Shown: positions 1-11,923, counted from the first letter of the stretch. The stretch is 64,000 nucleotides of DNA from Anoplopoma fimbria (GCF_027596085.1 NC_072460.1:12964326-13028325); one strand, 5' to 3'. Translations and numbers: made by a program. Notes: generated by a model from the sequence alone, not told the origin.

Positions 1-1128
1 AACTAGCTAAATGTCCGAACAAACATCTCATCAGGTAACTGAAATTAGTTTCTGGTACATTTAGTGGACGCTCTACATACGAGACAGCTAAATGCAATTA
101 AAATGTGAATGAGGGAATAAACGGCTTTGAGTAAGAGCTAAAAAAACAACCTGTAAAACGGAAGCATTAAAGTTTGATTAGAAATGTTACATCATCTATG
201 GGTAGTTTACTTTTTGTGGTAAAAATAGTCTCTTCAATTTGTTCTGCAGCGAGCGGATAAAGGAGAATTAAGCAGCTGATCTGGGCTCAGTGGCCAGAGT
301 GTTACATTAGACAGTAATCCAGAACAGTGGACGGTTGGAGAAGGGATAGCAATCTTTTAATCCTGCACTCCAACCAGCCAAACCTCCCATCACCCATCAA
401 ACTCAGGGAGGGACGCAAACAAACATCGCACAACATCTTCTTGTTGTGCTATTTAAAAAGATATGAAAAATCTCAAGACTTTAACATTAGTGTTAAACCT
501 TTGTTCTTGAAATGCGAAATAGGAGCAGTGATGCATTTCAGTGTAACAGGGCTTTCTTGGGAGTGTTTACTGCATGAGCACCCTAGCCACAATTTCCATT
601 GTCAGCAGCAGCATCCTTAAAGGTTTCCTAAATCTTAGTCCTGGTCACAGGGTAAGGCAAGTGTCCTGGGGAGCCCTCTCAGTGCACACTGTCCCCCTAT
701 ATGTAACAGATGTTACTGAGGCAACAGTTGGTATTGAAAGGGAGGGGCTTCAGGCCATCTGTCCAGGGTCAAGGTTTGAAAAGGGGTGGTAGAGATGGTG
801 GCACGTTCTGGAAAATGGTAAGTATTCGCTTGAAAAGAGGGAATATAGCCCACATTGTAATCCTGCTCAATGTGAGCTTTCATTTAAGATTGTCTTTGTG
901 AAGGTTTTGAGTGCAAGATGTGAAACTAAAGAGAGCGCATGGCAGGGGAAAACTGCAGCCTCAGTGCAAAAGCACCACCTGGTGGGCAAAGGCAATACTA
1001 CAAACAAAGTGCAATATACTTCACAAACTTTATTAATATTATAAACTGCATTACATTGAACTATTGAGTCAAGAGTAAAGGCTGGTGCTACACCCTAAAG
1101 ATGAGTGTGGCATAAAATCAAAATATAC
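1..1128. other. Left-edge non-coding sequence downstream of birc5
   Basis: This is AT-rich sequence with no exon-like segment, splice pairing or recognisable protein similarity on either strand. It lies beyond the 3' end of the minus-strand survivin gene, and its right part probably includes some of that gene's 3' untranslated region. Short open frames here look random. I see no RNA gene or mobile element with clear ends. Confidence 0.5.
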
Positions 1129-1144
1129 ATACAGGAGGTTTATT
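1029..1144 (-). terminator. birc5: Candidate polyadenylation signals of birc5
   Basis: On the minus strand, AATAAA occurs at 1144-1139 (11 bases past the stop) and again at 1034-1029. The second, about 120 bases past the stop, is the more plausible signal for a short 3' untranslated region. This is motif evidence only. Confidence 0.4.
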
Positions 1145-1154
1145 TTCAATCATA

Positions 1155-1244
1155 TCACATAGAGTCCAACTGAGATTTCAGGCTCTCGAGCATATGGTCT
1201 ATGCCATCCCGCAAATATGCCATCTTCTTATGACAAACCTTTTT
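1155..1244 (-). CDS. birc5: birc5 terminal coding exon 4 (residues 119-147 and stop)
   Basis: The acceptor ttttctccag is followed by 29 codons and TGA (1155-1157). The peptide is basic then amphipathic ([20 protein letters not shown]...), consistent with the long C-terminal helix of survivin. The combined phase is correct with exon 3. Confidence 0.85.
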   Translation of the reverse strand, partial: KKVCHKKMAYLRDGIDHMLESLKSQLDSM

Positions 1245-4078
1245 CTGGAGAAAAAAAAAAAAAGCAGGCTGTGTGAACACTACACTGGTATTTAAACAAA
1301 ACCTCACTTTATTTCATACGATCTTCGCAGATTGTAGGGACACTCACAAGGTAGACTTTTAGCCTCTCTCTTTCCATATGATTGAAGTCAGCCACAGTCA
1401 GCTCAGTGAAGTCTTTCTTCATAGTTAAGAATCCACAGTTAGGGGAACGTTTTGAGTGTTCAGCCCTGGGCAGAGAAAAGTTATAGCAGAAATTAGAGGA
1501 AGGGACAACATCTGAATGTGGCACACAGAGCAATGCTTTGTTATCCTTAACCCTTATCCCATACACTTGGGTCCACGCAAAGCCCAGAGGTATACTTTTT
1601 GAGACATCATTCCAATTTGTCATGAATTTGTTCTTAATGACTTCGTATCATTGTTTTCTGTTTCAAATAGTACTTTTTAAATACCAAAGTATTTAGTGTA
1701 CTGGGGGACCCCAGTGTAAAGCACCCACTTTCAGCCTATGCAGTTTTAATTGATAGATAAAATGTTTGCCATGGGTGCTAATATAAAGTACCCCACAGAA
1801 TCAGTGCTATAGGGATACACTGTCAGTCATTTTGAAGGATAACAGCACAGATGCATCTCATCACCAAACTAATGAAATTGTTTCCCTTCTGCGTATCTGA
1901 TGGATCTTCCGAGGGAAGAGAGAGGAAGCTTCTGGAGGAGCTGAGAGGGAGGAAACACCGATGTTTCCTCATGGCGTAAAAGAGCAGTGACACACAGCTG
2001 GAATAATCTCCAACCATGGCAAGACTGTACAAATATTACTATTCCTTATGGATTCATAAGTCGGAGTTATTTAAGATGACTACTCAGAGGCAAGGATGTC
2101 TCATTTTGTTAAATGCATGTCCCGTGACTCCTTGCTTCTCCTCTTCCGCTTGCATCTCCCGTGGGTAGGACTAAGATGTGAGGAGAGGAGGCGAGGAAAG
2201 ATGAGGAGACACACATGCTAAATGAAAAGCACCCACAAATTTCCACTGCTTCCATTTTTGTTTTAAAATGAGCCCACTTTAAATAAATCAAACTCAAGTG
2301 GGAAACAATCTTCTGTAAAAGCAAAAATACAAAAAAAGAAAAATCCCAAAATGTCATTATGCTGATTAGATTAAGAAACAGCAATGCCATGTGCATCCAT
2401 GTAGTTATATATATAAAAAAGAAAAAGAATCATAATCAACTTCACTCTATGGTGATTTACTGAAAATAAGTATTGTAAAGGCCTCTGGCATCAGTGAGCT
2501 ATACTGTACACCATTATACTACTGGCATAATATTATTCAGTGACACAAAGCTTACATGAAGGTAGGTTAGATAAAAGGTGAGGGTCTGAGGAAATTTACA
2601 TGCTTTATTTACCAAGGATTGTCATCTGGCTCCCAGCCTTCAAGCTCAATCAGACAGAAGAAACAGCAAGCGACATCAGGTTCATTCTCACTAGGGCAGT
2701 GGACAAACCCAGCCTTTGCCATCTGCAAAGACAAACAAAGCAGCAACAGAGATTGTAATGTCTCCACCATACTTTAAAATAAAAGACAAGAACTAAATTA
2801 AGGAATTTTATGGGCTGATAACTCATTGACAAATATGATAAATGCAAGAACAAAAGACCAATGCTGCAGGGAGATTAGTGTCAGTGAGAAGGAAACCAGC
2901 AGATCTCCTTTTGGCTCTTGGGGGGGTTAAGAGCTGGTAACATGGCATATAGTGTTGCTCATCAAGTGGGGTGTCAGCAGCCTATCCATCATGATACGGG
3001 TGGTCAAAGGAATGGGTCAGTGCACTGGACACCCGATGCAATGAAACTGAATCTGACACCTGCTTAACTGTAAATCACAAGCTGTGACAGTCTTGGATAA
3101 AAGGCTGTAGTATAAGATTACGTACTTTGAAGTGTAAACACGGTTGGGGTATATCTAATTATCTTCCGCAGCCATAGTCATCTACTATGTTAACTGTTTT
3201 CTAATGTCAATAAGCTTCTTTTTTCCCCCCTAAGAGCTTAAGAGCTGTCTGACAGATCCTGAGTAAATTAAGAGGAAACATCCCTCACATTAACCCAGTT
3301 GGACATCCTGCTGTCTTACCTAGTAGTAGTAGTAGTAGTAGTAGTAGTACTTACCTAGTAAGTAGTTAGTGCCTTCCAGTGGTGGAATGTAACTAAGTCG
3401 TTTAGTCAACCACTGTACTTAAGTACAATTTCGATGTACATTTCTTGTTCTTATCTTGAGTATTTCCATTTAATGCTTCTTTACACTTCTGCTCCACTAC
3501 ATTTTGGAAGCCAACATTATACTTTTTATTCTTACTACTTTTATTTGACAACATTAGTTACAAGTTAAACAGAAGATTTGAATCAATACACAATGCAAAT
3601 CAACTAACCTCATACAATATGATGTATTGTCATGGATTCATCTTTCTAGCAGTATATTAAGTGTTAGCATATTGAGTCATTTTGGTACTTAAAGTACTGT
3701 TAACAGTACTTTTATGCAATTATGTTGAGGTTTTTTTAATGCAGTACATTTACTTGTAACAGTATGTTTACTCTGTGGTATTGCTACCGAGAACTTCTTC
3801 CACCACCGGTGCCTTCATTGCAGACTAACTCCCCTCTTTAATATAGCACATTTTACCTTTGCACCTTACAAAATGATCAATCATAAATATTCCTGAAAGG
3901 TTTAATGAATCAACAACTGTTCTGCAGCGTCAAGACTCAGCGGCCTTCTTACCTTTCCAGGTGTGCAGTTACACTCCTCTCTAAACGGCCAGTCCGCAAA
4001 GCTTTGCTCGCGCACTTCACGACTGTACATTTGGTCATAGGAGGAAAACCTGGAGGAGAGAACATCAGTGCTGGCCAT
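1155..4078 (-). CDS. birc5: Survivin (BIR-domain inhibitor of apoptosis family), four coding exons
   Basis: The join is 4078-3953, 2722-2613, 1465-1348 and 1244-1155 (minus strand), giving 147 residues against 142 in human survivin. Survivin is a chromosomal passenger complex subunit with Aurora B, INCENP and borealin, and is linked to apoptosis control. The single BIR domain covers about residues 20-95. Its zinc ligands are Cys62, Cys65, His82 and Cys89, and it carries the family motif ELEGWEPDD (68-76). Thr39-Pro40 matches the CDK1 site Thr34 of human survivin. A basic helix follows (about 95-147), as expected for the dimer/INCENP-binding tail. Splice phases are 0, 2, 0, and the internal exons are 110 and 118 nt, as in mammals. 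The start is the first in-frame ATG and has G at -3 and +4. Teleosts have two paralogues. The N-terminus (MASTDVLSS) is unlike the zebrafish birc5a sequence I remember, so birc5b is likely but unproven. Two histone-contact residues differ from human (see findings). Confidence 0.93.
1348..1465 (-). CDS. birc5: birc5 coding exon 3 (residues 79-118)
   Basis: This 118-nt exon runs from acceptor ctgcccag to donor gtgagt. It supplies the last two zinc ligands, His82 and Cys89, then [13 protein letters not shown] and the start of the C-terminal helix ([10 protein letters not shown]). Reading through the donor without splicing would stop after about 11 more residues, so splicing to exon 4 is needed for the normal tail. 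Confidence 0.92.
1466..2612 (-). other. birc5: birc5 intron 2
   Basis: This is intronic sequence of about 1.15 kb between exons 2 and 3, AT-rich with no recognisable exon or repeat with clear ends. The small introns 1 and 3 of the gene lie at 2723-3952 and 1245-1347. The region around 1900-2180 contains purine-rich minus/plus stretches that open frames by chance. Confidence 0.6.
2613..2722 (-). CDS. birc5: birc5 coding exon 2 (residues 43-79)
   Basis: This 110-nt exon is bounded by ttgcag and gtaaat. It begins [16 protein letters not shown], carries the CxxC zinc pair (CFFC) and [11 protein letters not shown], and ends in phase 2 inside the codon for Trp79. Length and phase match exon 2 of mammalian BIRC5. 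Residue 67 is Ile where human survivin has Lys62. Confidence 0.92.
3321..3350. repeat. (TAG)n trinucleotide microsatellite
   Basis: About nine uninterrupted TAG units lie in birc5 intron 1, immediately left of the hAT-type element. Similar CTAGTA words continue to about 3368. Confidence 0.9.
3377..3808. mobile_element. Non-autonomous hAT-type element (MITE) with 8-bp target duplication
   Basis: This 432-bp element begins CAGTGGTGGAA and ends TTCCACCACCG, terminal inverted repeats with one mismatch. It is flanked by a perfect direct repeat GTGCCTTC (3369-3376 and 3809-3816), and an 8-bp target duplication is typical of hAT transposons. The subterminal sequence is rich in AAGTAC/GTACTT words, a pattern I recognise from a common teleost repeat. 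It contains no transposase frame. It sits in intron 1 of birc5, so it is probably neutral for the protein. Confidence 0.88.
3953..4078 (-). CDS. birc5: birc5 coding exon 1 (residues 1-42)
   Basis: This exon encodes the N-terminal segment up to CNCTPGK, including the WPF motif at the start of the BIR fold and the TP dipeptide matching the CDK1 site. It ends AAG|gtaaga in phase 0. Upstream of the ATG on the minus strand, the frame stays open for a short way but has no further in-frame ATG. Two short upstream ATG frames in other registers (about 4130 and 4085) precede or overlap the start. Confidence 0.9.
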
Positions 4079-4300
4079 AGCTTCAGCATCAAACTGTCTC
4101 GACTCAATGTACTGTGGCTGCCGATGTGAACATGTGCTGACGGCGCGTTCACGCTTCACAGGTGTTTCCAGTGTTGGCTTATTAAAGTCTGCGCAGGTGA
4201 AAGGTGGGTGGGACTCTGATGGGTGCGTAAGTACGCAAGGTCACCGGACTCCATGGACGAAAAGGTCAAATCCTACTGCAGCCACATTTTTATTTTTTTT
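4079..4300 (-). promoter_or_regulatory. birc5: Presumed birc5 5' untranslated region and proximal promoter
   Basis: This is the sequence directly upstream of the survivin start codon on the minus strand. It is locally CpG-richer than its surroundings (GCGCG near 4141, several CG steps to 4260). I see no TATA box. I looked for the CDE/CHR cell-cycle pair known from mammalian BIRC5 promoters and could not identify one confidently. Confidence 0.4.
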
Positions 4301-7300
4301 GTATGTGCGTTTTTACACAGATTGTACAGGAAAAGATGCACAGCCCATCCACTCAATATACACTTTAATACTTATATAATCCAACTTTTAATCTGTGAAT
4401 ATTAATCCTTAATGTGTTTTTTTTCTTTATTGCTTTTTTTGTAGCACATCTTCATGCATTCAATATTATGAGCACGTGACTAATGGATGTATGAATGAAC
4501 CTATGTTTTTGAGGTAAGTCCTCAAAAAAACATTGTTCAGCTGAAAATAACATCTGGGTTAGACAAATCATGAGGGTGTATTCCAAAATTCCATTCTTTT
4601 TAGTACAAAATTCCATTTTCCTTCATCTGACTTGATCCACTGAAGCATTTAGGTTACTCAGACATATACAAATATATTCTGCTTTATAAAAGATTAATTC
4701 TAGACTGCTTTGAAAAAAGAATGTGTATTCATGGTGGAGCACAAGGGAAAGTGGATAAACTTAACTCCCCCTGCTGGAAATTGAGAGAAATTCAAGGATT
4801 TTGTTCCATGCAATGATTTTTGATATTTTATTATTTTTCTCTACTCCTGTCTTGTTATGCAATGAACCATCCAAAAGAGGTACACCCGAAAACTAAAGAA
4901 TCTAAGTTTAAATTAGACTTCAAACGAAAGAGTGTGCAATGACATATTTGTTTTACTCTGCTCTTTCTTAATGTCTGAGATACAGTCTATATTAAAATCA
5001 GTGCCACATTACAGATGTGTATAAGTAGGCTATAAATCAAGATATAGATCAAGCATTCTTTTTGAAGGTGTTCTTATTGACTTCTCAGGCTGGAATTACT
5101 GTTTCCAGCTGCATATTTTTATGAAATGTAAACAAGACATTATATCCAGGAAGTCAACTTCAAATTTAATGGTTTGTGGCGTAAACTTTACTAGCCATGT
5201 GAGAGACAGGGAAAGTCCTGGTGAGCAGTGTGTCCCTGTAACACTATACCTCAGGCCCCTGGGTGCTGAAATGTGCTTACAAGTGTAAACTGCTGTCCTT
5301 TTCCCCTTCTAACCTTATCTTCCAGCAGAGTGCCTCATGGGGGAAAGCTGAAATGCAGTGTGCCTGCTTATAAGGCTAAGAGTGTGTGTATTTTTTATAC
5401 TGTGTACGGTGATGCAGTGGAATGGCTTATTGAGCAGTAGGCCTAGACTAAGTTGGACTATGCATTTGATGTCATGTTACTGTAGCTCCAAGTGGCCTGT
5501 ATGGTGGGTGGCTGCTTACTGCAGACATTGCAGAATAACATCTTAGTCTGAATTTACACATGTGTGTGTTACTGTTGTCCGTAAAAATCTTTCCATTTAG
5601 GTTCAAAACATTTTTCGCTGTTTATTGACGTTTCTCTCCACACTGCTGCACCATAGGTGTAAGGTTTACCATTTAGTCCTCTTTCATTCCCAAGTTTTGT
5701 GCTGGGAGAGGTCGTCTATGTTGCCCCAGCGAAAAAATGCAATTTTATACTTTCCCTCTCCTACTGGGTTGTCCGTTATGTCAGTTTTGCAACTGTTTTT
5801 GCAGTTAGATAGTATGTGATACCACAAATCATCTTTTCATAGGTTGATATTTCTGTGTGTACTGCATCTCACTTTTGCTTGTCATGCTTTCAATGACGTT
5901 TATATCTTCCCTGCAACTGCTTCTGCTCTCCCTTTCTTCTGATACAACTGCCCTCATTTATTAAGGCCTGCCACGATTAGCTACTTGACCCTAGTTTTGT
6001 TTTCACACAGGGCTGAGAGTGAGAGAGAGGGAGGGAGGAGATGGGATGTAGAGAGGTGGAGGGGAGGTGATAGATGTGTTCGTGGTCGCTATTTCCACAT
6101 GTCCTTTACATTGCCAGGCATAGGGTTATGCTGTTTGAATACACAGATCTTGGATTCTTTAAGAAGTTGAGGATCCTTCTTGGTGTTTTTCTTCCACCTG
6201 ACCATTTTCATGCTGGGCGGGATTTCACATTGGAAATAGTTGTTTTTCAGTGTGCCTCGATAGGGGATTGGAATCACTCAATAAGGAGCTGAAGGAGGAC
6301 TAGCAGGTGCAATGTGGAGCACAGGTAAGAAAAGAGTCTATTACCATCTGATGCTATGATATCTGTCTGCTTCTATTACTGTCTCTGTGTGAAGCAAGAA
6401 AAATATATTATTTCGCTCCCATTAGTGTATCTAACATTGAGTTTATTATTGAGTGAATTTTTGGTGATATAAAATGCTTGGATGCTGCCCAAAACATTAC
6501 AATTGTTTCAATGAATGATTGGACAAATTTGTGTATGTAAGCAATTGATCTTCATACCGAGTCTTCATTTTCTTGACTCAAATATATGCATGTCCCTGTG
6601 CAGCTGACAACTGTCCTGACAGTGCCGCCTGTCCTCTGCCACCCTCACAGAGAGTGAACACCACGCATTTGGGTTGAAGCTGATCTTAACTTGTGTGTAT
6701 TTGTGCACAATTTGTAGTTTGTTAAACGAGTGTGTGAGGGGAACAAACTTTTGAAGAAGGGATGTAGTTTACTTTTGACTTCCATGGAGATTTTGTTCAT
6801 CTGCCACATCACTCTCAGCTGAGGAATGTCTGAGCTTTATAAATAGACTGTGATCTGCAGAGAAGATATTATTTGCTGTCCTCTAAAATGCACACAGCAT
6901 TGTGTAAAAACGACTAAGAATGTGTCAGTCTAAAGTATTTACACAAATAGGAGCAACATAACAGAAATGATTCTAGTGGGGTTCCAACAAGTTTGAACTG
7001 CAAGCAGTTATGGCGCAAATGTGTGATCTTAGGGTGGTTGGAAAGAAAGACGTCCTGTCCTCTGGTGCTGGTGTAAAAATGTCAGGGACGTGTGAGAGTG
7101 TGGCAGTCAACATCAACATTCTTCATCTCTATAGGCAGGCATGGATTCACAGGACGGTCACACCCACCTGTGTACACACATCATGAGTCCTCCAGAATCT
7201 GCAGGCTCTCTAAATCTTTGTATTTCTGTGAAGCTTTATTGATATGGCATTTTTATTAAAAAATATTTTGTTAAGGCGTTAACATTAAGTCAAAGGTCTG

Positions 7301-8856
7301 CAACTTCTTTTCCTTAAAGATTCTCTATTGGTTGATGAATTGGTTGGCTTACAAAATTTCACAAAGCAATGAAAAATGATGATCACAATATCTAGATTAC
7401 AACACTTTGAATGTCTTGATTTGTCCGACCGACATTTTAAAACCCAAATAAATTAAATTAACTATAATGTAAGACCAAGAAATGCAACCAAATTCTCACA
7501 TTGGAGAGCCCGAAACAGACAAAAGTTTTTTTTTTGTTTCAGAAAAAACTTAAAATTAATAAATATATTAGTTTATCATTGAATGAATGCAATTTGTATC
7601 TGAAAACACTTTAATAAAGTGAGAAACAATCAGAAATGTACAGCTAGAAACATTTCCTGCACCTGTCCACACCTGATCAATAGTCTAAATTTAGTGAGAT
7701 GATTACCCCTCACAGTTGCAAGGTGATATGCTCAACTGTCAGACTTGCAGACTCAGGCCACTTCAAGGGGAATGTAGAGGTCCTTTTCGTTCATAATAAC
7801 CAAGCTTGTTGTCTGTGCTATGCATGCTCTTAATGAAGCCATTAAATAGAATGTGTGCCACCACATGCTCATTATTTGGTAAATATAGAGTAGTGATTCA
7901 TTTAAAGCTTCCAAACATTTCATAGTCTAATAAGTTGTTATTTATTGTCTGGTAGCTTTAGTTGATGCCTTGCCACGTTATGACTGGAAGTGCAAGTATG
8001 CTGATACCAGGAGCTCGCCTCACCCCCTCAACTTTGACATTCATAGGCAGCCTCTAAATTCACCACCACATTGCCAGGAGACACCCAAAGCATGATGGAT
8101 GACCAAGGAGCGGACTCTGTATCAACCGAAATGCTTTTCATGACACCATGCAAACAAACTCTAGAATAAGAAAAAGGATGAGCTAACCATTTTGGAAAGT
8201 CAAATACCACCTGCAGGCCTAGGCTCATGAAATATGACTAGAATTTATGATCAACAGAAGTTGCATTTTGAAACTGCTCTTGAGCTGTTGTGAAGAAGTG
8301 AGTTACAGTCTGTCTAGCAGATTTCAGTGAGTGTAGATTTAATGTTTTTCCTTTGCAGGAAAGAATGAGGAAGACAGATCGTAGCATTATATGAATGGAG
8401 GCATTTCATGTCGGTCTCTCTCAGGTTTGATAAATCACTCACAGGCTGTCGCTGCCCATCAGCAGTCTAAGTCCTTCTTAGTCCTTCATACTCAGCAGTT
8501 GTTCCTGTCACATCTGACCTGCTACACTCAGGATCTGTGCACTTTGCCTAATTCACCATTCTGCCCATAATAACAGTTCCAGTAAAGGTACTGGCCTCAG
8601 CAGCCTGTCAAGTCTGTTGTATAGATGAGTAAGGTGTTTCAGATTAATTCTGACAGTCCATCAATATAAGCAGCTGTGCCTCATGTCTGTTTGGTTCCCT
8701 TTGTTAACCCTGTGTGTTCATATAACTCTGGGAACATATTAGCCTCTCAGTTCTCATGGCATGGTTTTCACTTTTCCATACTGCTGTCTCTTAGTAAGGT
8801 AGCTAAAGCTGGAATATTTAGACAGATTGCCAGAGTCCTGTGTTTACAGGTTTACA

Positions 8857-8868
8857 CCAGTAGAGGGC
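8857..8868 (+). promoter_or_regulatory. CTCF-like motif, forward orientation
   Basis: CCAGTAGAGGGC fits the CTCF core consensus CCASYAGRKGGC at every position and is followed by AG. It is a candidate insulator or loop anchor left of znf385a. A 12-base degenerate motif can occur by chance, so confidence is moderate. Confidence 0.45.
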
Positions 8869-10394
8869 AGCATGAGTTAACTACCAATAAGCCATCCAGG
8901 TTCAGCAGTTGTGTTCAGAATACACAAATAACAAAAACAAGTTTGTCTGTGTGGAAGGGTAACTTCTGCAATAGAGTTAGAAAGTCATGTATATTGTTTG
9001 AATCCACTGAATTCTTCAACCTTTTTGTTTTGCTACATTTCTCCTTTATTTATTCCAATTAGTTACTGGTGTATCCAATATCATTTTTTGGCAAGAAAAC
9101 AAAGGATAGAAAAAAACGTGTTAAATAGTTCAACATATATGAATGATAAGAAATTATGGATTTGAACAGGGCAGTTCCCTAAATGCTTCTCTCCCTATAA
9201 TCACCACATTACACAGAAATGTTTCAAGGAAATTACTTTAAAATTACAGACCTGTAAAAGAAAGCATTACCTCTGAGTGTAGTACCTCCAGTGAGATAAG
9301 TGGAGTGCAAATGAAATAATGTTAGTTCATTATTAATTTAAGATATACCCCTAGTGACCACTTAACATGTGCCCCATGATGCCCGCCCATCCAAAGGTGA
9401 TAGAGGTCATCCTAAGAATGACTGATCTGTAACCAATAGCAAACAGAGGGACTGTATAGCCCAATTTCCTTCCCTCTTTCCTTTCTCTTCTTCCTGTTTC
9501 TCTCCACCACCGCTCTGCCCCATACCTGCCATCTGTCTTCCCCTCAGTGGCCTTCACCCCGCCCATGTGTCCTCACTGTTTCCCTCTGCCCTGTCCTCTC
9601 TCCCTCTTTTTACCTATGGATGAAACAGGATCTCCGTGCTCCGATTTCACCCTCTCATCATGACATCCATTAAAGTGGCGCTGGGCCCGGGGCCCCCGTT
9701 GGCCCGACAGCACATTAGCACTCGGCCCATTGAACGCCAACAAGGACCGGCTCTGAATTATTGATACCAACACAACTAATGAGGAAACCCTATCTCAGCT
9801 CTTTTGCTGACACACAAACACACGCATACACAAATAAATGCTCATGGAAGGACTTGCACGCATAGCTGTATTGATGATAACTATTGTTCCAGCTGCTTGT
9901 GTCCCATTTTCAAAAACTAATATCCTCAGCACTCAGTCCATTTCCTGCAGACACTATGTGTGTTTTTGTGTTTGATCCAAGGAGCCACAGACTCAAATTC
10001 CTTTTCTAACCTGTGTGTTTGGCATTTTGCTCTCAAAAATGTTGGTTCCACATATGTGAGTCAATTACTCTCTGTGTAAGATTTCTTATCTTTATTACTG
10101 ATGCATGTGTTAAATCTTGGTGGCCATTGTGACAGGAGGCTTTTTGTGTACCTTTGTTAAGAGCCACCATGTGGTCCATAACACCAGCGTGCAGTCAGTG
10201 TATTTGACCTTAAATTTACAATATGTAAAAATTTCTGTGGGTCAACTGATGTATACTGTACATGCAGTGTCCTAAATGTATGCGGTGGAGCTGCTGTGCA
10301 GAGAGGTACTGGAGGTGTCAGCCTGCCTCCTTAGTATTCACTCCAACACCCTGTGACTCACAGCCTCAGCCTGAGAGCCTGAGAAAAGGGGGTT

Positions 10395-10408
10395 GGGGGG
10401 GGGGGGGG
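10395..10408 (+). repeat. Poly(G) run of 14
   Basis: A homopolymer of 14 G follows GGGGGTT. It is preceded and followed by purine-rich sequence, and slippage or sequencing length error is likely here. Confidence 0.9.
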
Positions 10409-11712
10409 AGGAGAGAGATAGAAAAGAGAAAGAGGGAGCAGGACAAGAGGAGGCAATATGAACATCAGGCAGCATTTTCTGTAGCCCCAGGCTCACGTGT
10501 TTGTATCTGTGTGTTTGCAAGCATATTTTGACAGCTTTGTTAAGCCTTCTCTTAAGCGCCGAGCTTCTCAACAACATCGTGGCTTTGTGATTTTCAAAAG
10601 TCTCTCTGTGGCTATCTTGACTCTTCACAGGGGAAAGTGTAGACATACAGGGAGAGAGAGAGAGAGAATAGTGCTCTAACATGACAGGAGACGTTGTTTG
10701 AGTGGTTTCTTGGTGTGAAGGAAGTGGACCATAGGAAGCTGGCTGTGAAGCTCCTCCTCAATTAGTGGCTGCATTGCTATGGTCCACACAGTTTAAATCT
10801 GTGCAGCCGTTCTGCTGTGTGCGACTGTCTTTGTCTCTGTATTCCATCCTCCCGGTCGTCTCCTCTTGTCACTCCAGGTCTCTTCATCCCTCTGTCAGTT
10901 GTATTTAGTTTAATCTCTACCCCTCCTTCTTCTGCTTCCTCCGCTCTGTCGCTTTCTATTTCATCTCTGCTTTTTTGCTTGCCACCCCCCTCCCCTCCCT
11001 GTCTAAATTCCATCCCTTTGACGAAAACACAGAGGTTGATAAAATGCGTAACCTTGCCTGGGCAGGTTAAGAGATGGAAGGCGAAAAAGGGAGAAGGACA
11101 GAGCCACAGAGCTAAAAGGTTAATCCCTTAGCAAGTCCTCATACACATGGCGTCAAAAGGACAGGGAGGGGGGGTTAAACAACAAACACGATTAACAGTT
11201 TTGAGAATAATGCTCTCCCTAAGCGGGAGATGGATGAGAAGAATTTGGGAAATGAAATGGGAAACAGTGGTTGAGGGAGAAGGCATTTTTTTAGTCAAGC
11301 TCTATCTCTCCTTCATGACTTCCACTCTGCATGATGACAAGTGTCTGCCGCTGTTACCATTGGTCGAGGCTGCTACCAATCGGAGCAGAGGCATGTAAGG
11401 TGCCTTTAGGTTATACCCAACCCCAAAAACAAGAAGCATAGAGAGGGAGAGAAAGCCAGTGTGTGGGAGACGGGGGTGTGCATTTTACTGAGAGAGACCA
11501 AAGCAAGCGCAGACTTCACAGTGCATTGAAGTCCTTCCCTCTGAAGCTCCCTGTGAGATGACACAGTTAAGAAGAAATTACTTGTCAGCTTTTTGTTGGA
11601 GACCACTCACATTCCTCCTGGCTGCTGTGGAGAAGAAGATCTTCGCTCTGTAGCCTCCTCCTATGATTCGTTGTCACACTTTAGGCTCCCCCTCCTCTCT
11701 TTGACACCCCCA

Positions 11713-11739
11713 CCTCTCTCCTCTCTCTCTCTCTCTCTC
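11713..11739 (+). repeat. (CT)n tract
   Basis: This short CT dinucleotide array, with small interruptions, lies in the pyrimidine-rich region upstream of znf385a exon 1. Confidence 0.85.
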
Positions 11740-11820
11740 CCTCTCTTTGCTACTCACCCCCTCCATACAGTCCTCAGGCTTACCTGAGCCTCAACTGCAG
11801 AAAAGCTGGACCCCCTCCTC

Positions 11821-11824
<4 letters not shown>

Positions 11825-11902
<78 letters not shown>

Positions 11903-11923
11903 CGTGCTCTCTCTCTCTCTCTC
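11825..11923 (+). repeat. (CA)n microsatellite followed by (CT)n
   Basis: About 37 CA units run from 11825 to 11899, then a short spacer, then CT repeats at 11907-11923. The array lies roughly 250-350 bases before the znf385a start codon, so it falls in the promoter or the 5' untranslated region. Length changes here could affect expression. Confidence 0.95.

Larger units (their letters stand above)
4301..11700. other. Intergenic region between the birc5 and znf385a start sites
   Basis: About 7.4 kb separates two divergently transcribed genes. I find no coding exon with family similarity. Notable contents are a CTCF-like motif (8857), a GC-rich high-complexity block (about 9650-9765), a G-run (10395-10408), a possible alternative first exon (6312-6324), and purine- or pyrimidine-rich stretches between 10.4 and 11.7 kb. 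Cis-regulatory elements for either gene are likely here but cannot be located from sequence alone. Confidence 0.5.

Noticed and set aside
4079..4159. Extended survivin N-terminus upstream of Met at 4078
   Set aside because: The frame stays open, but there is no in-frame ATG in it; the upstream codon is GTG. The ATG at 4078 has a good context and gives a normal family length.
9351..9773. Minus-strand open frames in a GC-rich area
   Set aside because: They have no similarity to known proteins and the composition follows local base bias. Kept only as a possible regulatory block.
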